A stretch of DNA of 64,000 bases from Moringa oleifera (taxonomy: Eukaryota; Streptophyta; Magnoliopsida; Brassicales; Moringaceae), in contig JAJFZO010000034.1 in NCBI GenBank assembly GCA_021397835.1, positions 6,167,001 to 6,231,000 of the forward strand. The letters are read 5' to 3'. The notes under the pieces are model-generated. The model was not told where the DNA came from. It searched no databases and was given only the letters and a program-made list of their open reading frames with translations. The position numbers and the translations under genes were made by a program. Below, one piece after another: positions 23,972 to 36,639 of the stretch; position 1 is the first letter of the stretch, and each line of letters starts with the position of its first letter.

Positions 23972-26900
23972 TCAGCAGCTGAGAAGCCCCACTGAAGTTG
24001 TACACAACTTCAGTTTCTCGATTGTAACAACCTTGGTTAGCATATCAGCTGGATTCTGACTTCCTTGTATCTTTTCGAGTGACAAGACACCATCTTCCAA
24101 AGCTGATCTTATGAAGTGATATCTGACTTGTATATGCTTCGTTCTAGCATGATACATAGGGTTCTTTGCCAAGTGAATGGCACTCTGGCTGTCACAATGC
24201 AACATACCTTTTTCAAACTTGTGCCCCAGTTCATTTAGGAAAGATAACAACCATATCATCTTCTTGCTTGCTTCTGTAAGAGCAACATATTCAGCCTCTG
24301 TGATCGAAAGTGCAACTATCTTTTGTAGTTTAGACATCCAACTGATTGCAGTACCACCCAATGTATAAACATACCCTGTAGTACTTTTTCTGTTGTCGAT
24401 ATCACCAGCCATATCAGCATCAACATAACCATGCAAGCCCATATCTGTTTTTCTGAAGTATAAAGCGAAGTCTGCAGTGCTCTTCAAATACCTGAAGATC
24501 CATTTAACTGCTTCCCAGTGTTGCTTTCCTGGATTGCTCATATACCTGCTAACAACTCCCACTGCATGTGCTATGTCTGGTCTTGTACATACTGTGGCAT
24601 ACATTAGACTCCCAATAGCAGAAGCATAAGGCACTTTGCCCATATATGTAATTTCATCATCAGTTGAGGGAGACTGACTCTTGGATAGTCTGAAATGACT
24701 AGCCAAAGGTATACTCACTGGTTTGGCACCATCCATTCTGAATCTAGCAAGCACTTTGTTGATGTATTTCTCCTGAGATAGCTTGAGAATTCCCTTTTCC
24801 TTGGTGATTCTCATCCCAAGGATTTGTTTGGCGGAACCCAAATCCTTCATAGCAAACTTCTTTGAAAGCTTACTCTTTAATTTCTCTATCTCATGCAAAT
24901 TAGCTCCAGCAATTAACATATCATCAACATACAGCAATAATATAATGTAAGAGTTATCATACCTCTTAACATAACAACAATGGTCTGCCTGGCATCTTAA
25001 GAAACCATTGTGACCCATAAAGTTGTCAAACTTCTTGTACCACTGTCTTGGAGCTTGTTTTAACCCATACAAACTTTTCATAAGTTTGCATACCATTTTC
25101 TCCTTACCTTTGACTTCAAATCCTTGTGGCTGTTTCATGTAAATTTCTTCCTCCAAGTCACCATGAAGAAAAGCAGTTTTTACATCCATTTGCTGCAGAT
25201 GTAAATCTTCCTGAGCCACTAACCCAAGCACTATTCTGATTGTAGTCAACTTAACCACTGGGGAGAAAATCTCTGTGTAGTCAATACCTTCCTTTTGTTG
25301 AAAGCCTTTAACTACTAATCTTGCTTTATACCGCTTGTTGCCATCATGTTCTTCTTTTATCCGATAAACCCATTTGTTCTGCAAGGCCCTTTTTCCATGT
25401 GGTAGTTCTGCCAACTCCCATGTTTGATTACTCATGAGAGAATTCATCTCATCTTTCATGGCTAACTCCCACTTGATTGATTCATCACCCTGCAAAGCTT
25501 CATCAAAACTCTCTGGTTCACCCCTATCAGTCAATAAGATGTAGTTCAGAGATGGTGAAAATCTCTGTGGTGGTCTCACAGTTCTGGAAGATCTTCTCAC
25601 TTCTGTCACAGGAGTGGTTGGATTTACCTCTGGAGCCATACTTTCCTGATTTTGCTCAGCAATGTCATCTTCAACTTCTTCAGTATTTTGTTGCAACTGA
25701 TTCACTGGAATGTCTCTCAAGTGGATCACTTCAGGCCTTTTTGTCTCAGAATCTGTTACTTCTGAACTCTTGCCCAAACTATCCTTGTACAGAACTTGCT
25801 CATTGAAGATTACATCCCTGCTCCTAATGATCTTCTTGTTTTGGCTATCCCAGAAACGATAACCAAACTCATTGTCACTATATCCAATGAAAAAATATTT
25901 TTTTGATTTAGGATCAAGTTTGCCTCTAGCAGCAGCATCAATATGGATATATGACAGGCAACCAAATATTCTTAGAAAAGACAGATTTACCTTTTTGCCA
26001 CTCCAAACCTCCTCGGGTATTCTGCAATCCAAAGGAACTGAAGGGCTCCTATTGATTAAATAGGCTGCAGTGTTAACTACATCTGCCCAAAATGCCTTGG
26101 GCAACCCTGCATGCATTCTCATGCTCCTTGCATGCTCATTCAGTGTTCTATTCATCCTTTCTGCAACACCATTCTGCTGAGGTGTACCTGGAGTAGTCTT
26201 CTCCATCTTGATCCCATTGTCAGCACAAAACTGTTTGAAATCCCCATCAATGTATTCTCCACCATTATCAGATCTCAAACACTTAACTTTAAGATTAGTT
26301 TCATTCTTAACCATGGCTTTCCATTTCCTGAAAGCATCAAATACATCAGATTTATTCTTTAGAAAATAAATCCATACCTTTCTGGTTGAGTCATCAATGA
26401 AAGTCACATAGTAGCTAGATCCCCCAAGAGACGTCACAAGTCGAAGGCCCCCATACATCTGTATGAACTAACTCTAGTTTTTGCTGCTTCAACTGCTTTC
26501 CTGCTTTGGAGAAGCTGACCCTTTTCTGTTTGCCAAGGATGCAGCTTTCACACAACTTGTGCTCTACAGATTTTAAATCCGGCAAATTACCATTTGCCAC
26601 CATGACCTTCATTCCCTTTTCACTCATATGCCCAAGTCTGCAATGCCATAAGTCAGAGTTCATACCAGTGTCAACAGCAGCCACTGTATCCTTGCAACTT
26701 GAAGTCATATAGAGAGTTCCAGTTTTGCTTCCTTGAGCAACAACCATGGCACCTTTGGTAACTTTCCAAGCATTATCATTGAAAGTCACCCTATGCCCTT
26801 CACTATCAAGCTGTCCAACATAAATTAGATTTCTCATCAACTTTGGCACATGTCTCACCTTTTGAATCTTCCAGATATTTCCATTTGGCATCTTCAATTT

Positions 26901-27894
26901 AACATCACCCATACCAACAATATTCAAAGGTTCTCCATCAGCAAGATAAACCTTCCCAAAATTTCCAGCAACATAATTTTCTATTATTTTGCCATATGCA
27001 GTGGTATGAAAAGATGCCCCAGAATCTAAAACCCAAGACTCAAGAGGATTATCAATAGCCAAGAGTAAAGCATCATCTACCTCATCTGTTACAGCATTTG
27101 CAGTGTCATCTTTATGCTCACCTTTTTTCTTCAGTAAGCGACAGTCTTTCTTCATGTGGCCCTTTTTCTTACAGTTCCAGCATTCCAGATTTCTTTCCAG
27201 ATCTAGATTTGCTTCTTCCATTCCTTGACTTAGATTTGCCCTTATTGCGATCAGAGTTTCTGTCACTTTCTCTTCCCCTGTTTTCAACATTTAGGGCAGA
27301 ATTTGCAACTGATGTTTCACTTGAATCGATCCTCCGAATCTCTTCTGCAAGAACTCGATCACGAACATCATTGAAGTTCAATTTTGAACTCCCAACAGAA
27401 TTTCTCATCGTTGCTCTCATGGGCTCCTAACTATTTGGCAACGATGCCAATAATATCAAGGCACGTACCTCATCATCAAAGTCAATCTCAACAGAAGATA
27501 ACTGATTAACTATTGTATTAAACTCATTAAGATGAGTTGCCACAGAATTACCTTCACCCATTTTCAAGTGGAATAGCTTCTTCATGAGAAAAACCTTGTT
27601 GTTTGCTGAAGGTTTTTCATACATGTCAGATAGCACCTTCATCAGACTTGCAGTTGTTTTCTCTTTCGCCACGTTGTGAGCAACGTTCTTTGACAGTGTC
27701 AGCCGAACAACTCCCAGCACCTGTCGATCAAGGAGATTCCAATCGCTTTCTGAAATCTTTTCAGGTTTTTGACCCAAAAGTGGTTCATGCAGCTTTTTCC
27801 CATACAGATAATTCTCGATTTGCATTCTCCAGAAGGCATAATCTGTACCATCGAACTTGATGATCCCATGTGATGAGTTTTCTTCGCTACCCAT
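23972..27894 (-). pseudogene. Copia A1 gag-pol polyprotein (three disabling changes)
   Basis: Gag starts at 27894 with MGSEENSSHG. A TGG-to-TAG change stops it at 27427; the A2 copy keeps TGG there. A frameshift near 27190 lies just before the CCHC zinc knuckle (C-x2-C-x4-H-x4-C, about 27141-27182). The protease active site DSGA is at about 27030. The integrase zinc finger and the beginning of its core follow, then a one-base insertion near 26430-26440 shifts frame again. The remaining 828-codon frame (23972-26458) holds the integrase D,D,E core, the RT with YVDD (about 24920-24931), and RNase H. With so few lesions its protein could have been functional recently. Confidence 0.92.
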
Positions 27895-27916
27895 TGCTTT
27901 CAATCTCAAAACCCGA

Positions 27917-27929
27917 AGCTCTGATACCA
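27917..27929 (-). other. Copia A1 primer binding site (tRNA-iMet)
   Basis: Element-sense TGGTATCAGAGCT two bases inside the 5' LTR matches the 3' end of plant initiator methionine tRNA over its first 12 bases. Confidence 0.93.
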
Positions 27930-27931
27930 GT

Positions 27932-28442
27932 TGTTGGGAATTTGACAACCAGATCCTTAGTTGATGGATCAAATATCAAATCCCTATAACCTGAAAGCAA
28001 CAATAATAAAAGCAAGAAGAAAGTAAACAACCACAGGAACACAAGATTTATAGTGGTTCACCCTCAATTGAGAGTTACATCCACTTTGCAGCCACTGCAG
28101 GAAACCCTTTCACTATGAAAATAGATTACAAGAGAGATAACCGTTTTCCTAGCCCTCACTCTACTAGAATAAAACCCTAGGACTCTTACTCACTCTCTCT
28201 GTTGTGATGTTTACATGGGTAGAAGCCCCCCTTTTATATAGTAGAGCCCAAGGCCCAAAAGATAGATGTGTGAGAATCTCAAGATATCCTTTTTGATGAG
28301 TATATACTCTTTGGATGAGTATATTTCTTTTCAGATAAGTATATATATCATTTCAGATAAGTATATGCCATCTCAGATAAATATATATCTTTTCAGATAA
28401 ATATAAATTCTTTTGTGGATAAGTCTCCACACATACTCAACA
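27932..28442 (-). repeat. Copia A1 5' LTR
   Basis: 511 bp. Contains U3 repeats (about 28290-28420) and the element promoter. Confidence 0.95.
28232..28241 (-). promoter_or_regulatory. TATA box of the Copia A1 5' LTR
   Basis: Element-sense CTATATAAAA, about 190 bp inside the LTR and downstream of the GATAAG repeats. It should drive the genomic RNA. Confidence 0.75.
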
Positions 28443-29389
28443 CAAACGTGGACGTTTGGAGGGACATTGGATCCCTAGCTTAAAGCTTTTTACAAATCAA
28501 TTATAGTCCTTACTCGCACACAAGTGAGTTCTCTCATAAACTCCAAAAGCAGGGAATGGCTAACCGACATAGTAGAAGAGCTCTTCGCTCCACCAGAAGC
28601 AGAATCCATTCTGACTATTCCAATTAGCAAGAATCCTATGGCAAGAATGATCATGACACAGTTAAGTTAGGGTACTACAAAAGCTACTGGGGAAGGAAGT
28701 CCATGATATTTCTTCTCGAGATCCTCTATGGAAGTTACTCTGGCAAGTTAAAACCACATCAGTAACTCAGATTTTCAGATGGCGACTGATCAATGGCTAT
28801 CTCCTTACAACTAGTAAGCTTAGACAACGGGCCATCATAGTGGATGATGTATGCAGAACTAGTGAGTAGAATACTGAGTCCACCAACTATGTCTTCTTCC
28901 ACTGCCCCCTCAATAGACGAGTTTGGAGCTTGATACCTGAAGGTCTGGGTCAATTAATCGATAGCCTAAACATTGTAGACCAATATTGGGACAGGTTTCT
29001 ATGCCATACGCATAGATTAGGCTTGATGGAAGTTTTTTTAATCACATGCAGAGGGATCTGGTTGAATAGGAATAAATTCATTCACGATCACCTGTGCAAG
29101 ACGCTGGTAGTGATGGCTAAAGAGGTGAGGAAGCTATTGGAAGAGTTACAGCCGAGGACCAGACATCCTCCACCGAGGACAGAGCCTGTATGTTGGCTTC
29201 CTCTTCAAGCTGGTTTCATCAAAGTAAATACAAATGTCTCTTACGACCTTAAAAATAAGAAAAGCTAAGCTGGGAATTGTTTCAAGAATTGTTGCGATTC
29301 TTTTCTGTGCAGTATTCTCTAGAAACACAATCTTGGAGCCTTTGCAAGGAGAACTATTGGCCATCAAGCTGGATCTTGAATTAGCACTT
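28443..29389 (+). mobile_element. LINE A, copy 2, 3' part
   Basis: This resumes after the CAAAC duplication (28443-28447) and matches copy 1 from about 2772 to 3709: zinc-binding RT region, then the RNase H-like start 'AGFIKVNTNVSY' (about 29210-29245). It ends abruptly at 29386-29389 ('actt'), where 693 bp present in copy 1 (3706-4398) are missing. The last part of RNase H and the 3' tail are therefore absent, and the LINE runs straight into the RAD16-like pseudogene's 5' flank. Confidence 0.88.
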
Positions 29390-29681
29390 CATAGGGCCCA
29401 TTTTGATCACTGCACTTTCGGTGCTACTGATTTTATGTGATACCCAACTCCCAGACTGTGGTCCCAAGAAGCTGACGTGGACCTTCTGGCCGTTAGCATT
29501 TTATGCAACGGGAACTTTCCCGCCGCGTAATCGACGCAATTCCAAAAGCTATATTAGTCCTTCGCAAACTCTTACAGACGCTCTCCCTCTCAACCAAACT
29601 CTCTGTCTTTGACTATACAGTCCTTCGCCTCTCTTCGAATGTCAAAACCGTAACCTGTTTCGCTTTCCAATTCTGTCTACA
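29390..29681 (+). promoter_or_regulatory. Shortened 5' flank of the RAD16-like pseudogene
   Basis: Only about 290 bp of host sequence remain between the LINE A remnant and the ATG. The part matches 4403-4694, including the TGACGTGG element. Anything regulatory further upstream was lost in the deletion. Confidence 0.5.
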
Positions 29682-32600
29682 ATGAGGCTTCCTTTTGGAA
29701 AGAAAGTCGATAATGACTCGCTTGATGGTAATTTATGATTTTCTTTGTTTTCGTTTGATTTAGTTATCATTTTCTTGACTTGCTGCTTGATTGCTGAGAA
29801 AATGCTGAAGAGGGAGAAAAAAAATATTGCCATTCAAACTTGTAATGCGGTAAGCTTGAGCGCGAACAAGACGTCTTTTTGATATGCATTTATATCTCCT
29901 TTTTTCTTTACAATACCTTGTTGCAAGGAGAGTACTATCCTCATTTGCCTTGATTATTGAATTTTTTGTTATTGGATTAATCAATTTGTTACAAATCCTT
30001 TTTTTTTTGTTCCCATTTCTCTTTAGTTCTTAGTAATAAGTTTGTTTTCCTGGGAAATTGGCACGGATTTAGTGACCATAAAATTTCTTAATTTCAATTT
30101 TTCTACCTTTAAAAAGAAAACAAGAAATGCAAGTCAATTGGTGTCTTTTTTTTCCCCATTTTCTAGGGTAATCTAACTTTATATTCAGTTCAGTTTATTT
30201 TCCCATGAACAAATACTAGATAACTATAATCTATGTGCTTGGGGCCCAAATTGATGCTACTGTTTTGTATCTTGATGTCAGATAGTTATGCAGTCTCCTG
30301 GGAAGAGCTCAGCTATGCCTCAGATGAACAAAGTTACATCCCATCTTTGGAATCTGATCTTGGTAGCCTTACTGACGAAGGTACCTTGTTTTATTCTGTC
30401 TTCTCTCTTGTTGTGATTGTGAGCATTTGAAACAAAAAAAAAAAAAAAAAGTTAGTGGTCCATCTATCAAATTTTTCATTGGTGAAAAATATATATATAT
30501 ATATATATATTTCAGTGTCACATACTAGAGTAAAGATTTGGGGATGGATCTGTTTGACAAAGTGAAACAGATTAGGCATGCAAGATAGAAGTTTGTATTC
30601 AGTTCTACCAGGGAATTATATTGGTGACCTACTATATAATGCCAATGTAGGTGAAATCTGTCAACAGATGGAAGTGTTGAGCTCAAATCACAAAACAAAG
30701 ACTAAGACTCATGATTGTGATGGGGTAGTTCCAACTCCTCCTCCTGCTCTCATGCATATTCCCATTGCTGACTGTGCTGAGCCATCAACGAAACAAGGGA
30801 ATGTAGAAGCAAACAAATTGAGCGATCAACGAGCATCAACCAATGGACAATTTGATCTTGCTGATAATTCTGAATCAAGTAAGAGGAAGGAAAAGGATAT
30901 GGTTCCCTTATTGTGGGAGACCTGGGAAAAGGAGCAGGAGAGCTGGATTGATTTGTGGATGGATGAGCATGGAACACAAGATGTTGATTTAGGTCAGCAG
31001 AACGAAGTATTGACTGAATCTGCTGAGGCACCACCAGAGTTGATTATGCCTTTGCTAAGGTACCAAAAAGAGTGGTTGGCCTGGGCATTCAAACAGGAAG
31101 ATTCTGAAATCAGAGGAGGAATCCTTGCGGATGAGATGGGTATGGGAAAGACCATTCAGGCAATTGCCCTTGTTCTTGCCAAGAAGAAAATCTGCCAGTC
31201 AATTTCTGAATTCAATTTATCCTCACCGTCTCTAGGTGCATCAACAGATTTGCCTGGAATCAAAGGCACCCTTGTAATATGCCCTGTGGTTGCTGTGAGT
31301 CACTGGGTAAGTGAGATCGACCGGTTTACTTCCAGGGGGAGCACCAAAGTGCTTGTTTATCATGGAGCAAACAGAGGGCAGAGTTTTAAACAGTTCATCG
31401 ATTGTGATTTTGTCATAACAACTTACTCCACTGTCAAGGCTGAGTATAGGAAATATATGATGCCACCCAAGAGGAGGTGCCCCTTCTGTCAGAAGTTATC
31501 TGTTGGTGAAGGGTTCCCAGTCCACCTGAGATGTAACTGTGGGCCTAGTGCTGCTATAACAGAGAAGCAGCTTAAGCAAGAGAGGAAAGAGTTGAGAGCT
31601 TCATCATCAAAGAATGATGCAGAATCTGGTAAAAGTAGGATTGGGGGGTTTGACGATGATAAGGGGAAGGGACGTAAGGAAAAGGCACCTAGACAGTATG
31701 ACAAAGAAGAGATAGGGGTTGGGTTCGAAATGGAAAAATTAGAGGACATTGGACCAAGCTCGCCTGAGGGGAGGTCTTTTCTGCACTCTGTGAGGTGGGA
31801 TCGTATCATTTTGGATGAGGTAAGTGAGATATGCCTTGGGGGAAAACAGTTGCTTCTCCTGATTCTTTCTTTTCTCAAGTTGTTTTGGTATATTTTTAAC
31901 AAGAGAAAGTAGTCACGTTAAGTTGGTGGATTAACTCCCAAAGGTGTCTTGGTCCAGCAACTTTGAACCATGTTCTTAATCTGTGTGGAGTGACACACAA
32001 ATTTCACTATTTTATTAGGAAGATATTCTTTTTCTTTAGAAATAATTCATGAAAGAGACTAATGCACTTAAAGAAATGTGAACTTTACTAAATTCTTAGA
32101 CTGGTTTCTTGGTGAAATAAACTCTTGTAACTCATATAGGAGAGTTTCTTTAAATAGCCTGGACTCATATGTAAGATTAATGTTGACTTGTCAGGTGTGT
32201 ACTGATTTAACAACATTAAGAATTTTTTTTTTCATAAAGTTTATGCTTTTTAGTTAAAACTCAGCTTTTCTATTTTCTATTAGTATGTAACAAAATTGTT
32301 AATGATGTGACTTTAATTGTTTTCTTTATTAATTTTTTTTTTCCTGCTCAGCTTCACGTTCTCATTCATTTTGCACATTTTATCCTCAAAGGGTTATGAT
32401 GCGACTTTGTCTCAATAAAGATCTCTTTACCCTTTTTGTTGATCAGGTAATGACTAATATGTTCCTTTCCAACATAGGCACATTTCATAAAAGACAGACG
32501 TTGTAACTCTACAAAAGCTGTTCTTGCTTTAGAATCTTCGTACAAATGGGCTTTAAGTGGCATACCTATTCAGGACAGTGTTGGAGAACTTTACTCTCTG

Positions 32601-35600
32601 GTAAGCTTACCGTGCATTGAAAAAGTTGATTGTAATTTGAAAAAACCAAAAAACAAAATACAATTATTTCTGATCTTAGTAAGCTGCCATTGCCTTGCTG
32701 CAGATCCGCTTCCTGCCAATAGCCCCATACTCGTATTTCTTCTGTCGTGATTTTGACTGCAAAATCCTTGATCGTAGGTATGACTTGCAATTCAATGTTG
32801 TCAGTTCATCTATGGTAGTAGTCAATAATGATGCACATTTGTTGTAGTTCATGTTGGTTAGCATAATTGTTTCATTATTTCCCCTTGCTTCATCATAATT
32901 GATCTGTTAAAAGAAACATTGCTTTCCAGAACTAGGATCTGTTGTTTGCTTGTATCCATTTTATTTCTGACATAATCTACCTCAGATTTATCATTACTTG
33001 CTCCTTATTTTCCTATTCTATTACCTTATATGTTCAAATATTTCCTGAGTAGTTTGTTGCTGATATATTTACTCGTAAATGTTTAATGCTATTACATTGT
33101 TGTGACCTTGGTGATGCTTACAGTTCAGCAGGATGTATGAACTGTCCCCATAGTTATGTGAGACACTTCTGCTGGTGGAATAGAGTGAGTTTGTAATTTG
33201 TTACTTATCCTATTTTCAAATGATACTTCACGTTCATATATCGGTCCAGCAAACTTTTTTCTTATTGTGATTTATCTTTTAATTCTTGGGTACTTGTTAG
33301 AATGTCGCCAAGCCAATACAATCAGATCTTCATCTTCTTGTTGGAAAGAAAGCCATGACATTGCTTAAACACAAAATTTTGAAGAGAATTCTGCTCAGAC
33401 GTACAAAAAAAGGCAGGGTGGATCTTGCACTTCCTCAGAGAATTGTGAGTTTTTCTTTTTTTTTTTATGTCTAGGAAAAATATTGTTTCCATGCATGCAG
33501 GAAATCTAGTGTTGGTGGCCAGTTTTACGCTTTCTAAAGTCACCTCAACCTCATAATATATATTCTTGAAAGATTACAGTGAGGCGGGATCCCCTGGATA
33601 TCAAAGAAGCAGATTACTATGAATCACTGTACAAAGAAAGTCAGGCACAATTTAATAGGTATGTCATCTCTATCCTCAGCCTTGCTTATTGTCTTTGTTG
33701 AATTAAATGCAGTCACGCGAACAATGTTGTTTAAAATGTAGTGCCCTATTTGACGAGATGTCTTCTTTTCCCAATTAGGGATTAGAGTAACACACACTTT
33801 CATTTTAGAATATCTATGGCTTATCTATGTAATACTTTTCTCTTTCCAGGTATATGCAAGCAGGGACGTTGATGAGTAGCCTTGCTCACATATTTGATCT
33901 CCTCACAAAGTTGCTCCAGGTGAATGATTATTCTAATGAAAATGGTTCAGTTGTATACTGTGGTACTGTTAATCACATTCCCTGGAATAGCATACTGTGG
34001 TTAAAAGATCAAAGCTCTGCACTTTTGTTCACATCCTCAGTCTTAGCTGTCTGTGGATGATTCTAATATACTTCTTGTATAAATTTGCAGGCAGTTGATC
34101 ATCCCTACCTTGTGATATATTCCCGCACGGCTTCAGCAACAAGTGGAACCGAGGTTGATACAAACAACAATCAACTACAATGTTGAATTTCTGATGACCC
34201 AGTAGAAAATCCTGTTGTAAGTCCATATCTTTCTCAGCTTATAACTTGTGGACTGTTTGGTTTTGCTTCAAAATATCAGAAATTTTATATTTTTTGTATT
34301 CTGTAGACACCCGTGGTTCCATTATTTTTCATTTTCTGCAATTAGAAGAGTTGTGTTTATGCATATCTGCCACTTGGTTCTTCTGATGCTTTTTAACTTC
34401 TCAATTCTTTTAGGTGGCTAATTGCTTACATATCTTCTGTAAGGCTTGTTCGATTGATTTCTTTGCTTACTTTGGGCAAATGTCATGCCCATCATGCTCA
34501 AAATTGCTTACTGTGGATTTCACAACAAATGTGGATGCTGGAGATCAGAGTACAAAGGCAGTCATTAAGGGCTTTATACCCTCCAGTATTTTAAATAGAA
34601 TACAACTAAATGATTTTCAGACAAGCACAAAAATAGAGGCTTTGGTATGTACCATTAAAAGTATGCCTCTTTTTTTCGCTCTTCAGGATCTTCCATTGAC
34701 TACTTAACCTTGTATAATTGAAAGAGCATCTAACCTTTACTTTTGACCATTGGCTTCTGTTCTACGTGACCTGTTAGCTGTTAAATCCCATGTTTCTTAT
34801 GAAAATTGCAAAAAGTGAATCAAGCTTTTAGAAGGCCATTTTTAAAAAGTAAGATTTAGATTTTTGCAAATTCCTCCTGAAACTCTACAAAAACTCGTGA
34901 TCTAACTATTTTGATGCAAGTGATTTAATACCATCATGTTGATCTGCTTTGTTAACTCTGTTGTTTGCATATCTTTCTTGTTCCCCTTTTGCCAGTTTAC
35001 TTATTTCTAAGTTTGTTTGCATGGCTATAGAAGGAGGAAATCAGTTTCATGCTTGAGAGAGATGGTTCCGCCAAAGGAATTGTTTTCAGCCAGTTCACTT
35101 CCTTCTTGGATCTCATAAATTACTCCCTCCTTCAGGTGGAGTAAGTCATGCATTTTTTACATCTCTATGTACTTGAAAGAGGAATTTAATATGTTGGGCA
35201 TTTTGCAGTCTGGTATAAATTGTGTTCAATTAGTGGGAAGTATGTCTATAGCTACAAGAGATGCTGCTATAAAAAGATTTACTGAGGATCCAGACTGCAG
35301 GATTTTCCTGACGAGCTTGAAAGCAGGAGGTGTTGCCTTCGATCTCACTGTGGCATCACATGTAAGTTTTGTCTTATTTCTATTGGCACCATTTGCTAAT
35401 TAAGTCGTGCTAAAACTTTTTTCTGTTAAATGCATCGTTTATATCTTTAACTTTCCTGAATCTAATTCTCCCAAGTAAGTGATAAATTCATTGCAAAATA
35501 AGTTAGAAATAGATTCCTTTTGTTGCTTCCGTAATTGTGAGGTTCCTTGGGCTCCATTTGTTCAGACAGAAATCCTTCCCTCCTGTTGAAACTCATCTTT

Positions 35601-36639
35601 ATGTTGGTTTTCTTACTTAGATTTGATGGCATTTCTATTGCATTTCAGGGCTGGTAAGGAATTCATATCTTTACCTATCAATTTTTTCTTCCATTGGGAC
35701 CTAACTAATCTGTTGTCGCTTAGTTCATTGCCTTAAAAGAGTGATTTCTTTCGTCCTGTATTCTCCAGATAAACTTCTTCCATGTGAGCCCCTTTGTAGT
35801 GAGACACTCATGCATCATTCCTTCAGTTAGTATGTGTCCATCTCTGCATAATTTATGCCTCACCAAAGAAAATTTAATGGAAGTTCTTCAAATTTGATTT
35901 GGAAATATTTTACTAACTTGGAATTTCACGGCTTTGAAAGTTGTTTCAAAATGTTTCGTTTTTGTGTTGAGTTATAATTGCCTTTTATTTATAGTTTTTC
36001 TATTCACAGTTGTACATCATTTTTGAAGTTTTTTCTGGTTGATTACATCGTTGTTCTGTTAGCCGAAAAGATCTCATTCTCACAGGCCCTGGAGCACACC
36101 GAGCTCAGCCTACACCACCCATAATTTGACGTTCTCTTTTTGTTCTTGTTGTCCAAGTGTTCATAGACTTCACAGGTTTGGTATGTTCTGGATATTGACT
36201 TCATGTGTTGGGCCTGTATAGGTGTTCATGATGGATCCTTGGTGGAACCCAGCTGCGGAGCGACAAGCACAAGATAGAATCCACCGAATAGGGCAGTACA
36301 AACCAATCAGGTTCTGCTTTTTGCTCTGTGCTATTTATTCAAATATGTTCAAGGTTACTTTCTTTAAAGGGCCGATGCTGACTTCTACACTCTTAAGGAT
36401 CATGAGATTTGTGATTGAAAAGACAATTGAGGAGAGAATATTGAAGCTTCAGGAGAAGAAGCAGCTGCTGTTTGAAGTGTAAATCTCAGTTGTCTGCCAT
36501 CTTTGTTGTGGGTGAAATTTCTTCTACGGAAATTGATCTACTAGTTTCTTTTGGCTTTGAATATAGTACTGTAGGTGGTTCTACAAAGGCTTTGGGGAAA
36601 CTGACTGTGGATGACATGATATATCTATTTTTCACTTAA
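29682..36639 (+). pseudogene. RAD16: RAD16-like gene, duplicated copy, disabled in the RING finger
   Basis: All 16 exons and splice sites match the intact gene: 29682-29727, 30282-30380, 30603-31819, 32478-32600, 32704-32777, 33124-33184, 33301-33444, 33573-33658, 33850-33919, 34091-34216, 34414-34644, 35031-35135, 35209-35361, 36222-36310, 36398-36478, 36567-36639. Introns are kept, so this is a DNA duplication, not a retrocopy. Exon 10 has an in-frame TGA (34184-34186) right after the first RING cysteine, and the second cysteine is also lost; translation would stop after 671 residues, before the RING and the C-terminal helicase lobe. Motif III reads SGIPIQD instead of TGTPLQN, and CRDCDC reads CRDFDC. 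Exon 7 is one codon shorter. DEMGMGKT and DEAH survive. It could still be transcribed, but it cannot make the full enzyme. Confidence 0.92.
30489..30510. repeat. (AT)11 microsatellite in intron 2 of the duplicate
   Basis: It replaces a short A-run at the same place in copy 1 (about 5501-5515). Confidence 0.9.

Larger units (their letters stand above)
23393..28442 (-). mobile_element. Copia A1: nearly complete Ty1/Copia LTR retrotransposon
   Basis: 5050 bp on the minus strand with two LTRs of 510 and 511 bp (TGTTGAG...CCCAACA in element sense), 5-bp CAAAC target duplications, a primer binding site for initiator tRNA-Met, and a polypurine tract. Gene order is gag - protease - integrase - RT - RNase H, which defines Copia; sequence style resembles the Tork/Tnt1 group. 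The LTRs differ at about five bases plus one indel by eye, so insertion was recent. One nonsense codon and two frameshifts make it non-autonomous. It splits LINE A copy 2. Confidence 0.95.

Noticed and set aside
36390..36400. Apparent loss of the exon-15 splice acceptor in copy 2 (TAG changed)
   Set aside because: The site reads TTAAG before GATCATGAG, so the AG is still present at the same place.
29682..36639. Possibility that the second RAD16-like copy is a processed retrogene or a working paralogue
   Set aside because: All introns are present, so it is not processed; the in-frame stop and lost RING cysteine argue against a working full-length enzyme.
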